Positions 16,539 through 25,414 of a DNA stretch of 64,000 nucleotides are shown here, piece by piece; position 1 is the first letter of the stretch, and each line of letters opens with the position of its first letter. Source of the stretch: CAZEHS01 sp964511875 (GTDB lineage: Bacteria; Bacillota; Clostridia; Peptostreptococcales; Acidaminobacteraceae); contig CAZEHS010000001.1 of the NCBI GenBank assembly GCA_964511875.1, forward strand, positions 1-64,000, in the 5' to 3' direction. A program made the translations under genes and the position numbers. The notes under the pieces were generated by a model. It had not been told where the DNA came from. It saw only the letters and a list, made by a program, of their open reading frames with translations, and searched no databases.

Positions 16539-17918
16539 CTATTGTACATTCACAATACGCTGTGTGTCATTCCAAACCACGGTCTTCCCAAACGCCTCGT
16601 AGATGAACCGCACTGGAACATAGGTCCGTCCTTCACGAATCTGCGCAGTTGTATCCATCTGGACTGAAGTCCCGTTGACAGACAGTTCACGCTGACCGAT
16701 CCTGCAGGTGAGAGAAATTCCATTACCAGAGGCTGTGATGACCTGTGAGTCAGCATCATAGCCTACAGTGGCCCCGATGGCTTCCAGGCACTTACGTAAC
16801 GGCACCATGAATCGATTCTGTTCATCGATATAGGGCACCCCATCTCCCGAATCAGTATGGAACACCAGAGGTGTGCCGGAAACAACAAGCTGCATGCCTG
16901 CATTAGGCACCGGCGGGTTTTCTCCATCACTTTGCACCACGTCATGAATCGCCGAGATCAGACTGGTACTGTCCATCGTGTCCTCGTTGATGTCAAAAAT
17001 CATCACCCCACCTGCTTTGAGAAGAGCCAGACGGGTTTTCTCCTGTATTGTGTCTATGCCATTGTAATACACAGGGGTTTTTCCCCAGCTGCCCACAACA
17101 ATCTCTGCTCTATCCAGATTGGCATTAACGGCGTTGTCTTTGACTAAATCCCTGTACTGCACCCAACCGGGTGCGCCGTAGAAAGGCACTCCGATGATGA
17201 TCTTTTCACGGGGGACACCTCGGGATGCCCAGTACTGGATAGAAGTATCGGCAAACCATACGGGGCTGTGACCAGGTCCGGTAGGATCCGCGTCATATGC
17301 CATGATATTGATGAAATCAAAATTTGTCAGACATTCATCCGTGACAAAAGACGATGCCAATGGTGCGCCTGTGGCAGACCATGCACCGTTAAGCGCAGCA
17401 CTCAGGAGCATGTTTTCAGCATTCAGAGCCAATCGCAGATCCCGGACAAGCGCTTCGTAAGGTCCTGAAGCAGTGGGAAATTCCCAATCAAGATCCAAAC
17501 CGTCGAGGTCATAATCCTTCAGGAACTGGACCGTATTCCTGACAAACTCTTTTCGGCTGACCACATTCCCTGCCATCTTCACAAAATTCCCTTGAAGTGG
17601 GACATTCCTGTATGACCATCCGCCAACGGCGATGGATACCTTGACACCTTCGGCATGAGCAGCGGTCACCAGGGCTTTTAACTTTTCCGGCTTCTCAATC
17701 CCGATCAGGCTGCCATCATCCCCTGGAATCAGAAAAGCATAGATCACATGGGTGAGCTTATCATATTGGATGTTTTCCACAGGATCATTGAATATTTCTG
17801 AGCAGTACCCTACGACCTTAAAGGAATCGGGGCTGGACTGCTGCGAGAATACGGGCAGGGAACCGCTAAACATAAAGGATAAAACCATTGACAATGCTAG
17901 GATTTTCCTTTGAAACAT
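16539..17918 (-). CDS. Secreted GH18-type glycosidase with copper amine oxidase-like C-terminal domain
   Basis: The 459-residue product has an N-terminal signal peptide (KILALSMVLSFMFSGSLPVF) and then a glycoside hydrolase 18 barrel with the catalytic DGLDLDWEFP motif (DxxDxDxE). Near the C-terminus, residues about 345-459, is the beta-rich domain annotated as copper amine oxidase N-terminal (MVPLRKCLEAIGATVGYD; TYVPVRFIYEAFGKTVVW), common in secreted clostridial proteins. It probably acts outside the cell on chitin, peptidoglycan or another N-acetylglucosamine polymer. The substrate cannot be told. Confidence 0.88.
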   Translation of the reverse strand: MFQRKILALSMVLSFMFSGSLPVFSQQSSPDSFKVVGYCSEIFNDPVENIQYDKLTHVIYAFLIPGDDGSLIGIEKPEKLKALVTAAHAEGVKVSIAVGGWSYRNVPLQGNFVKMAGNVVSRKEFVRNTVQFLKDYDLDGLDLDWEFPTASGPYEALVRDLRLALNAENMLLSAALNGAWSATGAPLASSFVTDECLTNFDFINIMAYDADPTGPGHSPVWFADTSIQYWASRGVPREKIIIGVPFYGAPGWVQYRDLVKDNAVNANLDRAEIVVGSWGKTPVYYNGIDTIQEKTRLALLKAGGVMIFDINEDTMDSTSLISAIHDVVQSDGENPPVPNAGMQLVVSGTPLVFHTDSGDGVPYIDEQNRFMVPLRKCLEAIGATVGYDADSQVITASGNGISLTCRIGQRELSVNGTSVQMDTTAQIREGRTYVPVRFIYEAFGKTVVWNDTQRIVNVQ

Positions 17919-18091
17919 TATAAGACCTCCGTCCTTTTTCTTTCACCATTTTTTCACAAAAACCCATTAATATCAAATTCCTATCGCCTTTTTTACCGGC
18001 GTATTACAAACAAACACGATGCATGATTAATGTTGTTTAAGGACTCATAGTGTGGGTATTTTCATAGTATGACATTTGAGGAGGCAAACTT

Positions 18092-18238
18092 ATGAAACAT
18101 CGTATTGAAATGGAACCTGAACAGAATCAAGGACATCAGCACCCCCAAAAGAAGGACGCCCCTCCAAAAATGGCGGCCCCTAAGGCTAAGGTTGCCAAAG
18201 TATCTGCTAAGGCTCATAGAAAAACTTCACCGAAATAG
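18092..18238 (+). CDS. Small basic Lys/Pro/Ala-rich protein (48 aa)
   Basis: The product starts MKHRIEMEPEQNQGHQHPQ and ends in a tail of repeated KA, AAPKAKVAK and SAKAH, similar in composition to histone H1-like tails. GAGGAGG lies just upstream of the ATG. A strong terminator follows immediately, so it is a monocistronic unit. No homologue is recognised; a nucleic-acid-binding role is only a composition-based guess. Confidence 0.6.
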   Translation: MKHRIEMEPEQNQGHQHPQKKDAPPKMAAPKAKVAKVSAKAHRKTSPK

Positions 18239-18240
18239 TC

Positions 18241-18275
18241 AAAAAGAGGCTGTCAAATGACAGCCTCTTTTTCTT
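18241..18275. terminator. Bidirectional terminator between the small basic protein and the acetyltransferase
   Basis: GAGGCTGTCA pairs perfectly with TGACAGCCTC, with five A before and TTTTTCTTTG after, so it can act on both converging transcripts. Confidence 0.85.
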
Positions 18276-18290
18276 TGTATCGTTTTCGGA

Positions 18291-19139
18291 TCATTGCTTT
18301 TCGTAGTAATCCTGAACCTCTGTTTCCTGAAACCCGAGCCGCTTATAAAGGTTATAAGCTGTTGTGTTTTCGCTGTTCACATCCAAACTGGCTGTCAGCT
18401 CCCTCTCAGCGATCATAAGAAGTATCTGAGTCAGAAAATCAGCGCCATATCCTTTCCCCTGCTCATGGTGGTCGATAGCCAAACCATTCATCATGGCGGT
18501 TTGATCCTGTATCATTAGGGATATGATCCCCACCATATGTTCTTCAAAGAAGGCAGCATAGGTTTCACGTTCTTTTGATTTCAGACCATTCATCAGCATG
18601 GTCCTCGTCACATCCAAGGGTTCATCGAATGCCGAGGCACTGATCTGAGCCATATCATCCAATTCAGCTATCCCGGTTCTAGTGATGCGAAGCCGGGAAT
18701 CTATCTTCTTGATCGTACCATGCTTTGGAAACACCATGCTATACTCCGTCTGTACCAGCGAATATCCTTTCTTTCGCATCACAGCCTGCCCGGATTCAGA
18801 CTTTCTATCCAGTGCGAACAGAATCCGTTCAATCCCGAAAAAACCGGTTTCTTTAAGCGCTGCATCAACCAGACTATTGAAGACGCCTTTTTTTCGGTAA
18901 TCCGGATGGACGCATCCGGTGAACTCAGTCTCAGTACGCAGGGGACCAAACAGCGACATAACACCGATCAGGGTTTCTCCGGAATAGGCCATGAACCAGC
19001 TGTTCATCCTCTGATGGTGATTCAAGGTCTTATCGATCTGAATGACCACAGGTACCTTGTCCGTCTCATAGCAGATGTCCAGCAAATCATTCAAATCGCT
19101 GCATTCCTTTTCAGATAATCGGACTCTTTCTCGTATCAA
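18291..19139 (-). CDS. GNAT-family N-acetyltransferase, two-domain
   Basis: Two GNAT-like halves are visible. The first is centred on GVMSLFGPLRTETEFTGCVH...YRKKGVFNSLV. The second is the better conserved acetyl-CoA site, NGLAIDHHEQGKGYGADFL, followed by NTTAYNLYKRLGFQE. The start is taken as a TTG with AAAAGGAG eight bases upstream; a TTG at 19160 would add seven residues. Substrate unknown. It follows uvrA by about 25 bases and may share that transcript. Confidence 0.85.
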   Translation of the reverse strand: MIRERVRLSEKECSDLNDLLDICYETDKVPVVIQIDKTLNHHQRMNSWFMAYSGETLIGVMSLFGPLRTETEFTGCVHPDYRKKGVFNSLVDAALKETGFFGIERILFALDRKSESGQAVMRKKGYSLVQTEYSMVFPKHGTIKKIDSRLRITRTGIAELDDMAQISASAFDEPLDVTRTMLMNGLKSKERETYAAFFEEHMVGIISLMIQDQTAMMNGLAIDHHEQGKGYGADFLTQILLMIAERELTASLDVNSENTTAYNLYKRLGFQETEVQDYYEKQ

Positions 19140-19164
19140 GCTGATTCTCCTTTTGTCCAAATGA

Positions 19165-21984
19165 TCACTTCAGTATCCTCTTCAGAAACTGGCCGGTGTA
19201 GCTTCTTTTATTTGCAGCTACTTCTTCCGGAGTCCCCTCGGCAATGACTGTCCCACCCTCATCGCCTCCTTCAGGCCCCAGGTCGATCAAGTGGTCGGCG
19301 CATTTTATCACCTCAAGATTGTGTTCGATGACCACCACTGTATTTCCGCCCTCCACAAGCCGCAGCAGAACTTCAACAAGGGTATGGACATCCGCTATGT
19401 GGAGCCCGGTTGTTGGTTCATCCAGTATATACAGGGTTTTTCCAGTACTTCGTTTCGAAAGCTCAGTTGCCAATTTGATCCGCTGGGCTTCTCCACCTGA
19501 AAGCTGTGTACTTGGCTGGCCCAGTCGGATGTATCCCAGACCTACCTCATTGAGAGTCTGTATCTTCCTGATTATGCTTGGAATGTTTGCGAAGAAGCCC
19601 ATAGCCTCCTCGACTGTCATATCAAGTACTTCAGAGATGGTCTTCCCTTTATATTTCACTTCCAGGGTCTCTCTGTTATATCTTTTTCCTTTACAGACAT
19701 CGCACTGTACATACACATCCGGCAGGAAGTGCATTTCGATTTTAAGAATGCCGTCCCCTTTACATGCTTCACAGCGTCCACCCTTCACATTGAAGCTGAA
19801 GCGTCCTTTGCTGTATCCACGGACCTTCGCTTCCTGAACGGTCGAGAAGAGATCGCGGATCGGGTCGAATACACCTGTATAGGTTGCAGGATTAGAACGG
19901 GGCGTTCTCCCGATGGCGCTCTGGTCGATATCAATCACCTTGTCTATAAGATCAAGGCCTTCAATACTAACGTGTTTACCGGGCCGATCCTTTGCCCTGT
20001 GAATTTTCGAAGCTGCGGCCTTGTGAAGGATATGATTGACAAGTGTGCTTTTTCCCGAACCGGAAACGCCGGTGACACAGGAGAAAATTCCCAGTGGAAA
20101 AGCGACATCAATATCCTTTAGATTGTTTTGAGAAGCCCCTCTGACAACAATGCTCTTACCTGTAGAGGCTCGCCGCTGCTTTGGAACTTCAATTTCCTTT
20201 GCGCCGCTGAGGTACTGACCTGTCAATGATTCCGGTGAATCCAGAATGTCCTGAAGAGACCCCTGGGCAATAATCAACCCCCCATGCTCCCCGGCACCCG
20301 GTCCCATGTCAATGATATGATCAGCAGTACGGATCGTGTCATCATCATGCTCGACAACAATCAGGGTATTACCCATATTCGTCAGATTTCTCAGGGTTTT
20401 CAGCAGTTTTTCATTATCCTTTTGGTGCAAACCTATGCTTGGTTCATCAAGGATATATAGGACACCCACCAAACCTGAACCGATCTGCGTCGCAAGGCGT
20501 ATCCGTTGCGATTCCCCGCCGGAAAGTGTGCCTGCAGCCCTGGAAAGCGTCAGATAGGTGAGCCCGACGTTGGTCAGGAATTCCAGTCGTGCATTGATTT
20601 CTTTTACAATCTGTTCAGCAATTGTCGTACGTGTAAGGTCCTGTTTCAGATTTTTAAAGAAGATGACAGCTTCTTTTACTGACAGATCCGAAAAATCGGA
20701 GATGTTCATGCCCCCTACCGTCACAGCAAGTGTTGTCGGCTTCAGCCTCTTCCCATTGCAGCTTTCGCATGGAGTGAGACTCATTGACTCCTCAATCTTA
20801 TCCCGGATATAGTCAGACTGGGTATCCATATATCGACGTTCCAGATTGGTAATTACCCCTTCATAGGGCGCTTTGTAATTCCGGGTGCCTCCATACTTGC
20901 TCTCGAATGTGAAGGCTACTTCCTTTTTTCCTGTGCCATAGAGCAGTGCATCAATCAGATCAGGCGGATAGTTTTTTATGGGTACATTTGTTTTCTGTCC
21001 ATAGGCCCTGACGACTGCTTCCACCATCTGCTGGTAATAGGTTCCTTCCACACTGTTGGCATAGGGCGCCACAGCACCTTCTTCTACCGTCAGATCCCTA
21101 TTTGGCAGAACCAGCTCCGGATCCACCTTTTGCAGGAATCCGATTCCTTTGCAGGATTCACAGGCCCCATAAGGACTGTTGAAAGAGAACATCCGTGGTT
21201 CCATTTCTTCAATACCCACACCATGCTCCGGGCAGGCGAATTTCGTGTTGAACGTGAGATCCTCCCCGTCCAGCACATGAACCAGAATCAGCCCTTCCGT
21301 CAGATGCAATGCGGTTTCAATTGAATCCGTAAGGCGTTTCTCCACGCCGGGTCGGATGACCAGTCGATCGATAACCACTTCAATGGTATGCTTTCGTGTT
21401 TTCTCGAGCTCAATGTCTTCTGACAATTCCCGTATTTCACCATCGATGCGGACACGTACGAAGCCTTCCTTTCGGAGGCGCTCAAGATCTTTCTTGAATT
21501 CTCCCTTCTTCCCTCGGAAAATCGGGGCATGCACCTGTATCTTGGTTCCTTCAGGCAGCTCCATTACACGGTCTACAATCTGATCGATTGTCTGCTGGCT
21601 GATTTCCAGGCCGCATATCGGGCAATGGGGTATTCCAACCCTGGCATAAAGCAACCTCAGGTAATCATATATCTCCGTAACAGTCCCGACAGTGGAACGG
21701 GGGTTACGGCTTGTGGTCTTCTGATCAATGGATATGGCCGGTGACAGGCCGTCTATGGATTCAACGTTCGGTTTCTCGATTTGGCCCAGAAACTGACGGG
21801 CATACGCTGAAAGGCTTTCCACATAACGCCGCCGCCCTTCTGCATAGATGGTGTCAAAAGCCAATGACGACTTCCCCGATCCACTGAGCCCCGTAATCAC
21901 CACAAGCTCATTCCGCGGAATCCTGACAGTTATATTTTTTAGATTATGCTCTTTTGCACCCTTTACTTCTATATATTCCTTCAT
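19165..21984 (-). CDS. uvrA: UvrABC excinuclease ATPase subunit A
   Basis: UvrA is the DNA damage sensor of nucleotide excision repair. The 939-residue product has two ABC ATPase modules (Walker A GLSGSGKSSLAF and GVSGSGKSTLVN; signatures LSGGESQR and LSGGEAQR) and the zinc-finger modules CPICGLE, CESCKGIGF and CEACKGDG/CDVCKGKRY. MKEYIEVKGAKE is chosen as the start because GAGGGG precedes it. It follows uvrB across a 184-base gap that contains a dispersed inverted repeat. Confidence 0.97.
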   Translation of the reverse strand: MKEYIEVKGAKEHNLKNITVRIPRNELVVITGLSGSGKSSLAFDTIYAEGRRRYVESLSAYARQFLGQIEKPNVESIDGLSPAISIDQKTTSRNPRSTVGTVTEIYDYLRLLYARVGIPHCPICGLEISQQTIDQIVDRVMELPEGTKIQVHAPIFRGKKGEFKKDLERLRKEGFVRVRIDGEIRELSEDIELEKTRKHTIEVVIDRLVIRPGVEKRLTDSIETALHLTEGLILVHVLDGEDLTFNTKFACPEHGVGIEEMEPRMFSFNSPYGACESCKGIGFLQKVDPELVLPNRDLTVEEGAVAPYANSVEGTYYQQMVEAVVRAYGQKTNVPIKNYPPDLIDALLYGTGKKEVAFTFESKYGGTRNYKAPYEGVITNLERRYMDTQSDYIRDKIEESMSLTPCESCNGKRLKPTTLAVTVGGMNISDFSDLSVKEAVIFFKNLKQDLTRTTIAEQIVKEINARLEFLTNVGLTYLTLSRAAGTLSGGESQRIRLATQIGSGLVGVLYILDEPSIGLHQKDNEKLLKTLRNLTNMGNTLIVVEHDDDTIRTADHIIDMGPGAGEHGGLIIAQGSLQDILDSPESLTGQYLSGAKEIEVPKQRRASTGKSIVVRGASQNNLKDIDVAFPLGIFSCVTGVSGSGKSTLVNHILHKAAASKIHRAKDRPGKHVSIEGLDLIDKVIDIDQSAIGRTPRSNPATYTGVFDPIRDLFSTVQEAKVRGYSKGRFSFNVKGGRCEACKGDGILKIEMHFLPDVYVQCDVCKGKRYNRETLEVKYKGKTISEVLDMTVEEAMGFFANIPSIIRKIQTLNEVGLGYIRLGQPSTQLSGGEAQRIKLATELSKRSTGKTLYILDEPTTGLHIADVHTLVEVLLRLVEGGNTVVVIEHNLEVIKCADHLIDLGPEGGDEGGTVIAEGTPEEVAANKRSYTGQFLKRILK

Positions 21985-22046
21985 AAGTTTCCCCTCAATA
22001 ATATACATTTGGAGCCAACGATAATTTGGAACCATCGATAATTACG

Positions 22047-22156
22047 GAACCACCGAATACACCGAAACCACCGAAAGGGACTTGGTAAAATTTGCTATGA
22101 TGATACGATCATTCCTTTCCGGTGTCTTCGGTGTATTCGGTGTATTCGGTGGTTCC
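22047..22156. repeat. CACCGAA-type inverted repeat, copy 1 (uvrB-uvrA gap)
   Basis: The left arm is built of 9-base units (ACCACCGAA, TACACCGAA, ACCACCGAA); the right arm contains TTCGGTGTC, TTCGGTGTA twice and TTCGGTGGTT. The arms flank about 35 bases. A second copy of the same design is at 41074-41148. Confidence 0.8.
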
Positions 22157-22167
22157 ATTCAATTTTT

Positions 22168-24156
22168 TTACCTCATGTCTGCCGGAAGCAGTTTCGCGAG
22201 GGTCTTCATTCTGTCGCGCAGTTCAGCGGCCCGTTCGAACTGGAGGTGTTTTGCAGCTTCTATCATGTCAAATTCCAGCTGGCTCAGGGTTGATTTCAGG
22301 GATTCAATCGTATCAAAGGAGCGGAGATCAGCCAGGTAGGATTCATCTTCATCCGCTGCTTTAGTTGCTTCAATCACACTGCGTATTCCCTTGATGATGG
22401 TTTGGGGTTCTATGCCGTTTTCCAGATTGTATTGCCGCTGAACCTCCCGGCGTCGGTCGGTTTCTGCGATGGCTTTCTGCATGGAGGGTGTTATTTTATC
22501 TGCATACATGATGACAAGGCCTTCCGTATTCCGGGCGGCCCGGCCAATCGTTTGAACCAAGGCAGTTTCCGAGCGGAGAAAGCCTTCCTTATCTGCATCG
22601 AGAATGGCAACCAAAGAAACCTCCGGAAGATCCAAGCCTTCACGGAGCAGGTTGATTCCCACCAGTACATCGAACTCCCCGATACGAAGATCCCTGAGAA
22701 TCCGCATTCTTTCCAGAGTCTCGACCTCGGAGTGCATCCATCGTACCCTTATATTCACGTCTTTCAGGTAATTTGTCAGATCTTCAGCCATTTTTTTAGT
22801 GAGAGTCGTAACCAGTATTCGGTGCCCCTTCGCTGTACGTTTATTGATTTCACCTATCAGGTCATCGATTTGCCCCTTAACCGGTCTGAGGCTGATTTCC
22901 GGATCCAGAAGCCCGGTAGGGCGTATGATCTGCTCCACCACCTCCTGACAATGCTCTCTCTCATAAGGACCGGGAGTCGCACTGACGTAAATCGCCTGCT
23001 TCACCAGGGATTCGAATTCCGTGAAGTTCAGGGGGCGATTGTCCAGGGCAGAGGGCAGACGGAAACCGTAGCCAACAAGTGTTTCCTTACGTGATCGGTC
23101 ACCGCCGTACATACCGCGTATCTGCGGCAGGGATGCGTGTGATTCGTCCACTACCACAAGAAAATCATCAGGAAAAAAATCGATCAGAGTGAAGGGTCGA
23201 CTTCCCGGCGGACGTCCGCTGAGTACTCTGGCATAGTTTTCAATGCCCTGACAGAAACCAACTTCCCGCAGCATTTCCATATCATATCGTGTGCGCTGTT
23301 CAATTCGCTGAGCTTCAATGAATTTACCCTGATCAAGAAAGAATTTCACCTGATCCTGCATTTCCGACTCAATTGTTCCGATTGAGCGCTCAATCAGTTC
23401 TTTATTGGTGACGTAGTGGGTATTCGGAAATAAAAAAACATGGTCTCTTCTTCCGAGTACTTCTCCTGTCAAAACATCAATCTCTGTCAGACGCTCGATT
23501 TCATCCCCGAACAGTTCAATCCGGATGGCGCGCTCTGAAGTGGATGCAGGAAAAACCTCCACCACGTCTCCACGAACCCGGAAGGTTCCCCGTACGAAAC
23601 TGATGTCATTGCGTCCATATTGAATCCCCACCAGTTTCTGTAGAATTTCCTCTCGGCTCATTATCATTCCAGGCCGCAGAGACAGACTCAGATCCCTGTA
23701 AAGCTCCGGATCCCCTAATCCGTAAATGCAGGAAACACTGGCGACAATCAGGACGTCGCGACGTTCAAAAAGAGCAGCTGTTGCACTATGTCGGAGCTTG
23801 TCTATTTCATCATTTATTGCTGAATCCTTTTCGATATAGGTATCCGAGGACGGTACGTAGGCCTCAGGCTGATAGTAGTCGTAGTAACTGACGAAGTATT
23901 CAACTGCATTGTCAGGGAAAAATTCTTTGAATTCGCTGCATAGCTGTGCCGCAAGGGTTTTATTATGAGCAATCACCAGGGTAGGCCTCTGCACCTGCTC
24001 AACCAGATTGGCGATGGTAAAGGTTTTTCCAGAGCCGGTTACACCAAGCAGTGTCTGATGCCGCTTACCGGCCAGGAGCCCCTCCCTCAGCTTATCTATT
24101 GCCTGGGGCTGATCCCCGGTGGGTTTGAAATCCGAACGGATTTTGAATTCCGCCAT
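22168..24156 (-). CDS. uvrB: UvrABC excinuclease subunit B
   Basis: UvrB is the helicase-like damage verifier. The 662-residue product shows Walker A GVTGSGKTF, the beta-hairpin region YYDYYQPEAYVP, DEXH-type box VVDESHASL, motif VI QTIGRAARN, and a C-terminal UVR domain (FERAAELRDRMKTL) that binds UvrC. The start MAEFKIRSD is set by GGAGGTG upstream; the frame extends seven codons further. A consensus promoter overlapped at its start site by a LexA box lies directly upstream. Confidence 0.97.
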   Translation of the reverse strand: MAEFKIRSDFKPTGDQPQAIDKLREGLLAGKRHQTLLGVTGSGKTFTIANLVEQVQRPTLVIAHNKTLAAQLCSEFKEFFPDNAVEYFVSYYDYYQPEAYVPSSDTYIEKDSAINDEIDKLRHSATAALFERRDVLIVASVSCIYGLGDPELYRDLSLSLRPGMIMSREEILQKLVGIQYGRNDISFVRGTFRVRGDVVEVFPASTSERAIRIELFGDEIERLTEIDVLTGEVLGRRDHVFLFPNTHYVTNKELIERSIGTIESEMQDQVKFFLDQGKFIEAQRIEQRTRYDMEMLREVGFCQGIENYARVLSGRPPGSRPFTLIDFFPDDFLVVVDESHASLPQIRGMYGGDRSRKETLVGYGFRLPSALDNRPLNFTEFESLVKQAIYVSATPGPYEREHCQEVVEQIIRPTGLLDPEISLRPVKGQIDDLIGEINKRTAKGHRILVTTLTKKMAEDLTNYLKDVNIRVRWMHSEVETLERMRILRDLRIGEFDVLVGINLLREGLDLPEVSLVAILDADKEGFLRSETALVQTIGRAARNTEGLVIMYADKITPSMQKAIAETDRRREVQRQYNLENGIEPQTIIKGIRSVIEATKAADEDESYLADLRSFDTIESLKSTLSQLEFDMIEAAKHLQFERAAELRDRMKTLAKLLPADMR

Positions 24157-24170
24157 GAAGCACCTCCTCG

Positions 24171-24184
24171 CAAACATATGTTCG
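24171..24184. promoter_or_regulatory. LexA (SOS) box of uvrB
   Basis: On the uvrB strand the site reads CGAACATATGTTTG, a full match to the Bacillus-type consensus CGAACRNRYGTTYG. It covers the expected transcription start. Confidence 0.85.
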
Positions 24185-24189
24185 TATAA

Positions 24190-24218
24190 ATTATATCCTT
24201 ATCGTTTATAACCGTCAA
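24190..24218 (-). promoter_or_regulatory. Sigma-A promoter of uvrB(A)
   Basis: TTGACG, a 17-base spacer and TATAAT on the minus strand end a few bases upstream of the LexA box. Confidence 0.85.
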
Positions 24219-24358
24219 TAGCCCTTTGTCTAACTGTTGATACCCATTATCAATATAGAAACGCAAGGGATTTCTTAATATTGACGATTCATTGCCGCAA
24301 TCCGCGTATTATTGAATAAAATACATGCATTCAATAAATTACAGCATATGGAGGATTC

Positions 24359-25363
24359 ATGAAAATATCAAATTACCAGCCATGTCAACCTGAATCCTGG
24401 CAAGGACGGATTGACAGTGAAACGGATTATGATGCTTTCCGCTGGCATCAATGGATTAAAATGATCGACCTTCAGACAGCATCAATGCCTCTTCCTAAAG
24501 GGTCCCTTGGTATCGTATTCATCGGTTTCTGCTGTGACGAAGGGGTTCAACGGAACGGCGGTCGGGTTGGAGCCGCAAATGGACCTTACAGTATCCGCAG
24601 GGAGCTTGCTAATCTACCATGTTGGTTCTCCCAGGACGTGAAGCTTTTTGATGGCGGGAATATCTCATGTAAAGAATCATCACTTGAAGAGGGACAATCC
24701 GCTTTGTCAGATGCGGTTTCCAAAATTCTTGAGCTCGGGTTGTTCCCTATCGTTCTGGGAGGCGGCCATGAAATCGCACTGGGCCATTATAACGGCATAA
24801 AAAAACATTTGATGGAAGAGAACTCCCGCCCGCAAATCGGCATAATTAATTTTGATGCTCACTTGGATCTGCGCCCCTTCGACAAAGGCGGCAGTTCAGG
24901 CACCATGTTCAAGCAAATCGCCGAGGAATGCATAACGGATGATCAGAAGTACTCCTATCTATGCATCGGGGCCCAGAAATACGCCAATACGGTAGCCCTG
25001 TTCAAGACTGCTGATGAACTGGGTGCTGAATATATCCTCTCTAAGGATCTGTCTGAGGAAATTCCATGGACAGCCATAGAAAGCATTGAAGATCATATCA
25101 AACGAAATGACCATCTGTATGTCACCATATGTGCAGATGTATTCTCATCAGCTTACGCCCCGGGAGTAAGCGCTACTCAGCCTCTGGGTCTGGAGCCGGA
25201 GCTGGTGTTAAAGCTGATGAACCTGATTTTTCGGTCCGGGAAGGTAATAGGATTTGACATCGCAGAGGTAGCACCCCGGTTCGACCAGGACAATACGACT
25301 GCCAATCTCGCTAAGGTATTGATTTTTTCAGCGGTCAATGCATTGGCTCATTTGAAGCAGTAA
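24359..25363 (+). CDS. hutG: Arginase/agmatinase-family ureohydrolase, probably formimidoylglutamase
   Basis: The 334-residue product has the binuclear manganese motifs of the ureohydrolase family: GGGHEIALGH, NFDAHLDLRPF and CADVFSSAYAPGVSA. The tryptophan-rich N-terminus (SWQGRIDSETDYDAFRWHQW) and the CCDEGVQRNGGRVGAANGP loop are typical of HutG, which splits formimidoylglutamate to glutamate and formamide in histidine breakdown. No other hut gene is nearby, so agmatinase-like activity is not excluded. GGAGG precedes the ATG. Confidence 0.82.
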   Translation: MKISNYQPCQPESWQGRIDSETDYDAFRWHQWIKMIDLQTASMPLPKGSLGIVFIGFCCDEGVQRNGGRVGAANGPYSIRRELANLPCWFSQDVKLFDGGNISCKESSLEEGQSALSDAVSKILELGLFPIVLGGGHEIALGHYNGIKKHLMEENSRPQIGIINFDAHLDLRPFDKGGSSGTMFKQIAEECITDDQKYSYLCIGAQKYANTVALFKTADELGAEYILSKDLSEEIPWTAIESIEDHIKRNDHLYVTICADVFSSAYAPGVSATQPLGLEPELVLKLMNLIFRSGKVIGFDIAEVAPRFDQDNTTANLAKVLIFSAVNALAHLKQ

Positions 25364-25380
25364 AACAGGTGATCTGCACT

Positions 25381-25414
25381 GAACGGCCGCCCCGGAAAAC
25401 CGGAGCGGCCGTTC
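25381..25414. other. GC-rich hairpin between converging genes
   Basis: GAACGGCCGC(C)CCGG pairs with CCGGAGCGGCCGTTC around AAAA. It overlaps the stop codon of the kinase gene by two bases. It lacks a T-run on either strand, so it is a weak terminator at best. Confidence 0.5.

Noticed and set aside
22047..22156. CRISPR array
   Set aside because: The repeat unit is 9 bases with no spacers, and the two arms are complementary; no cas genes are present.
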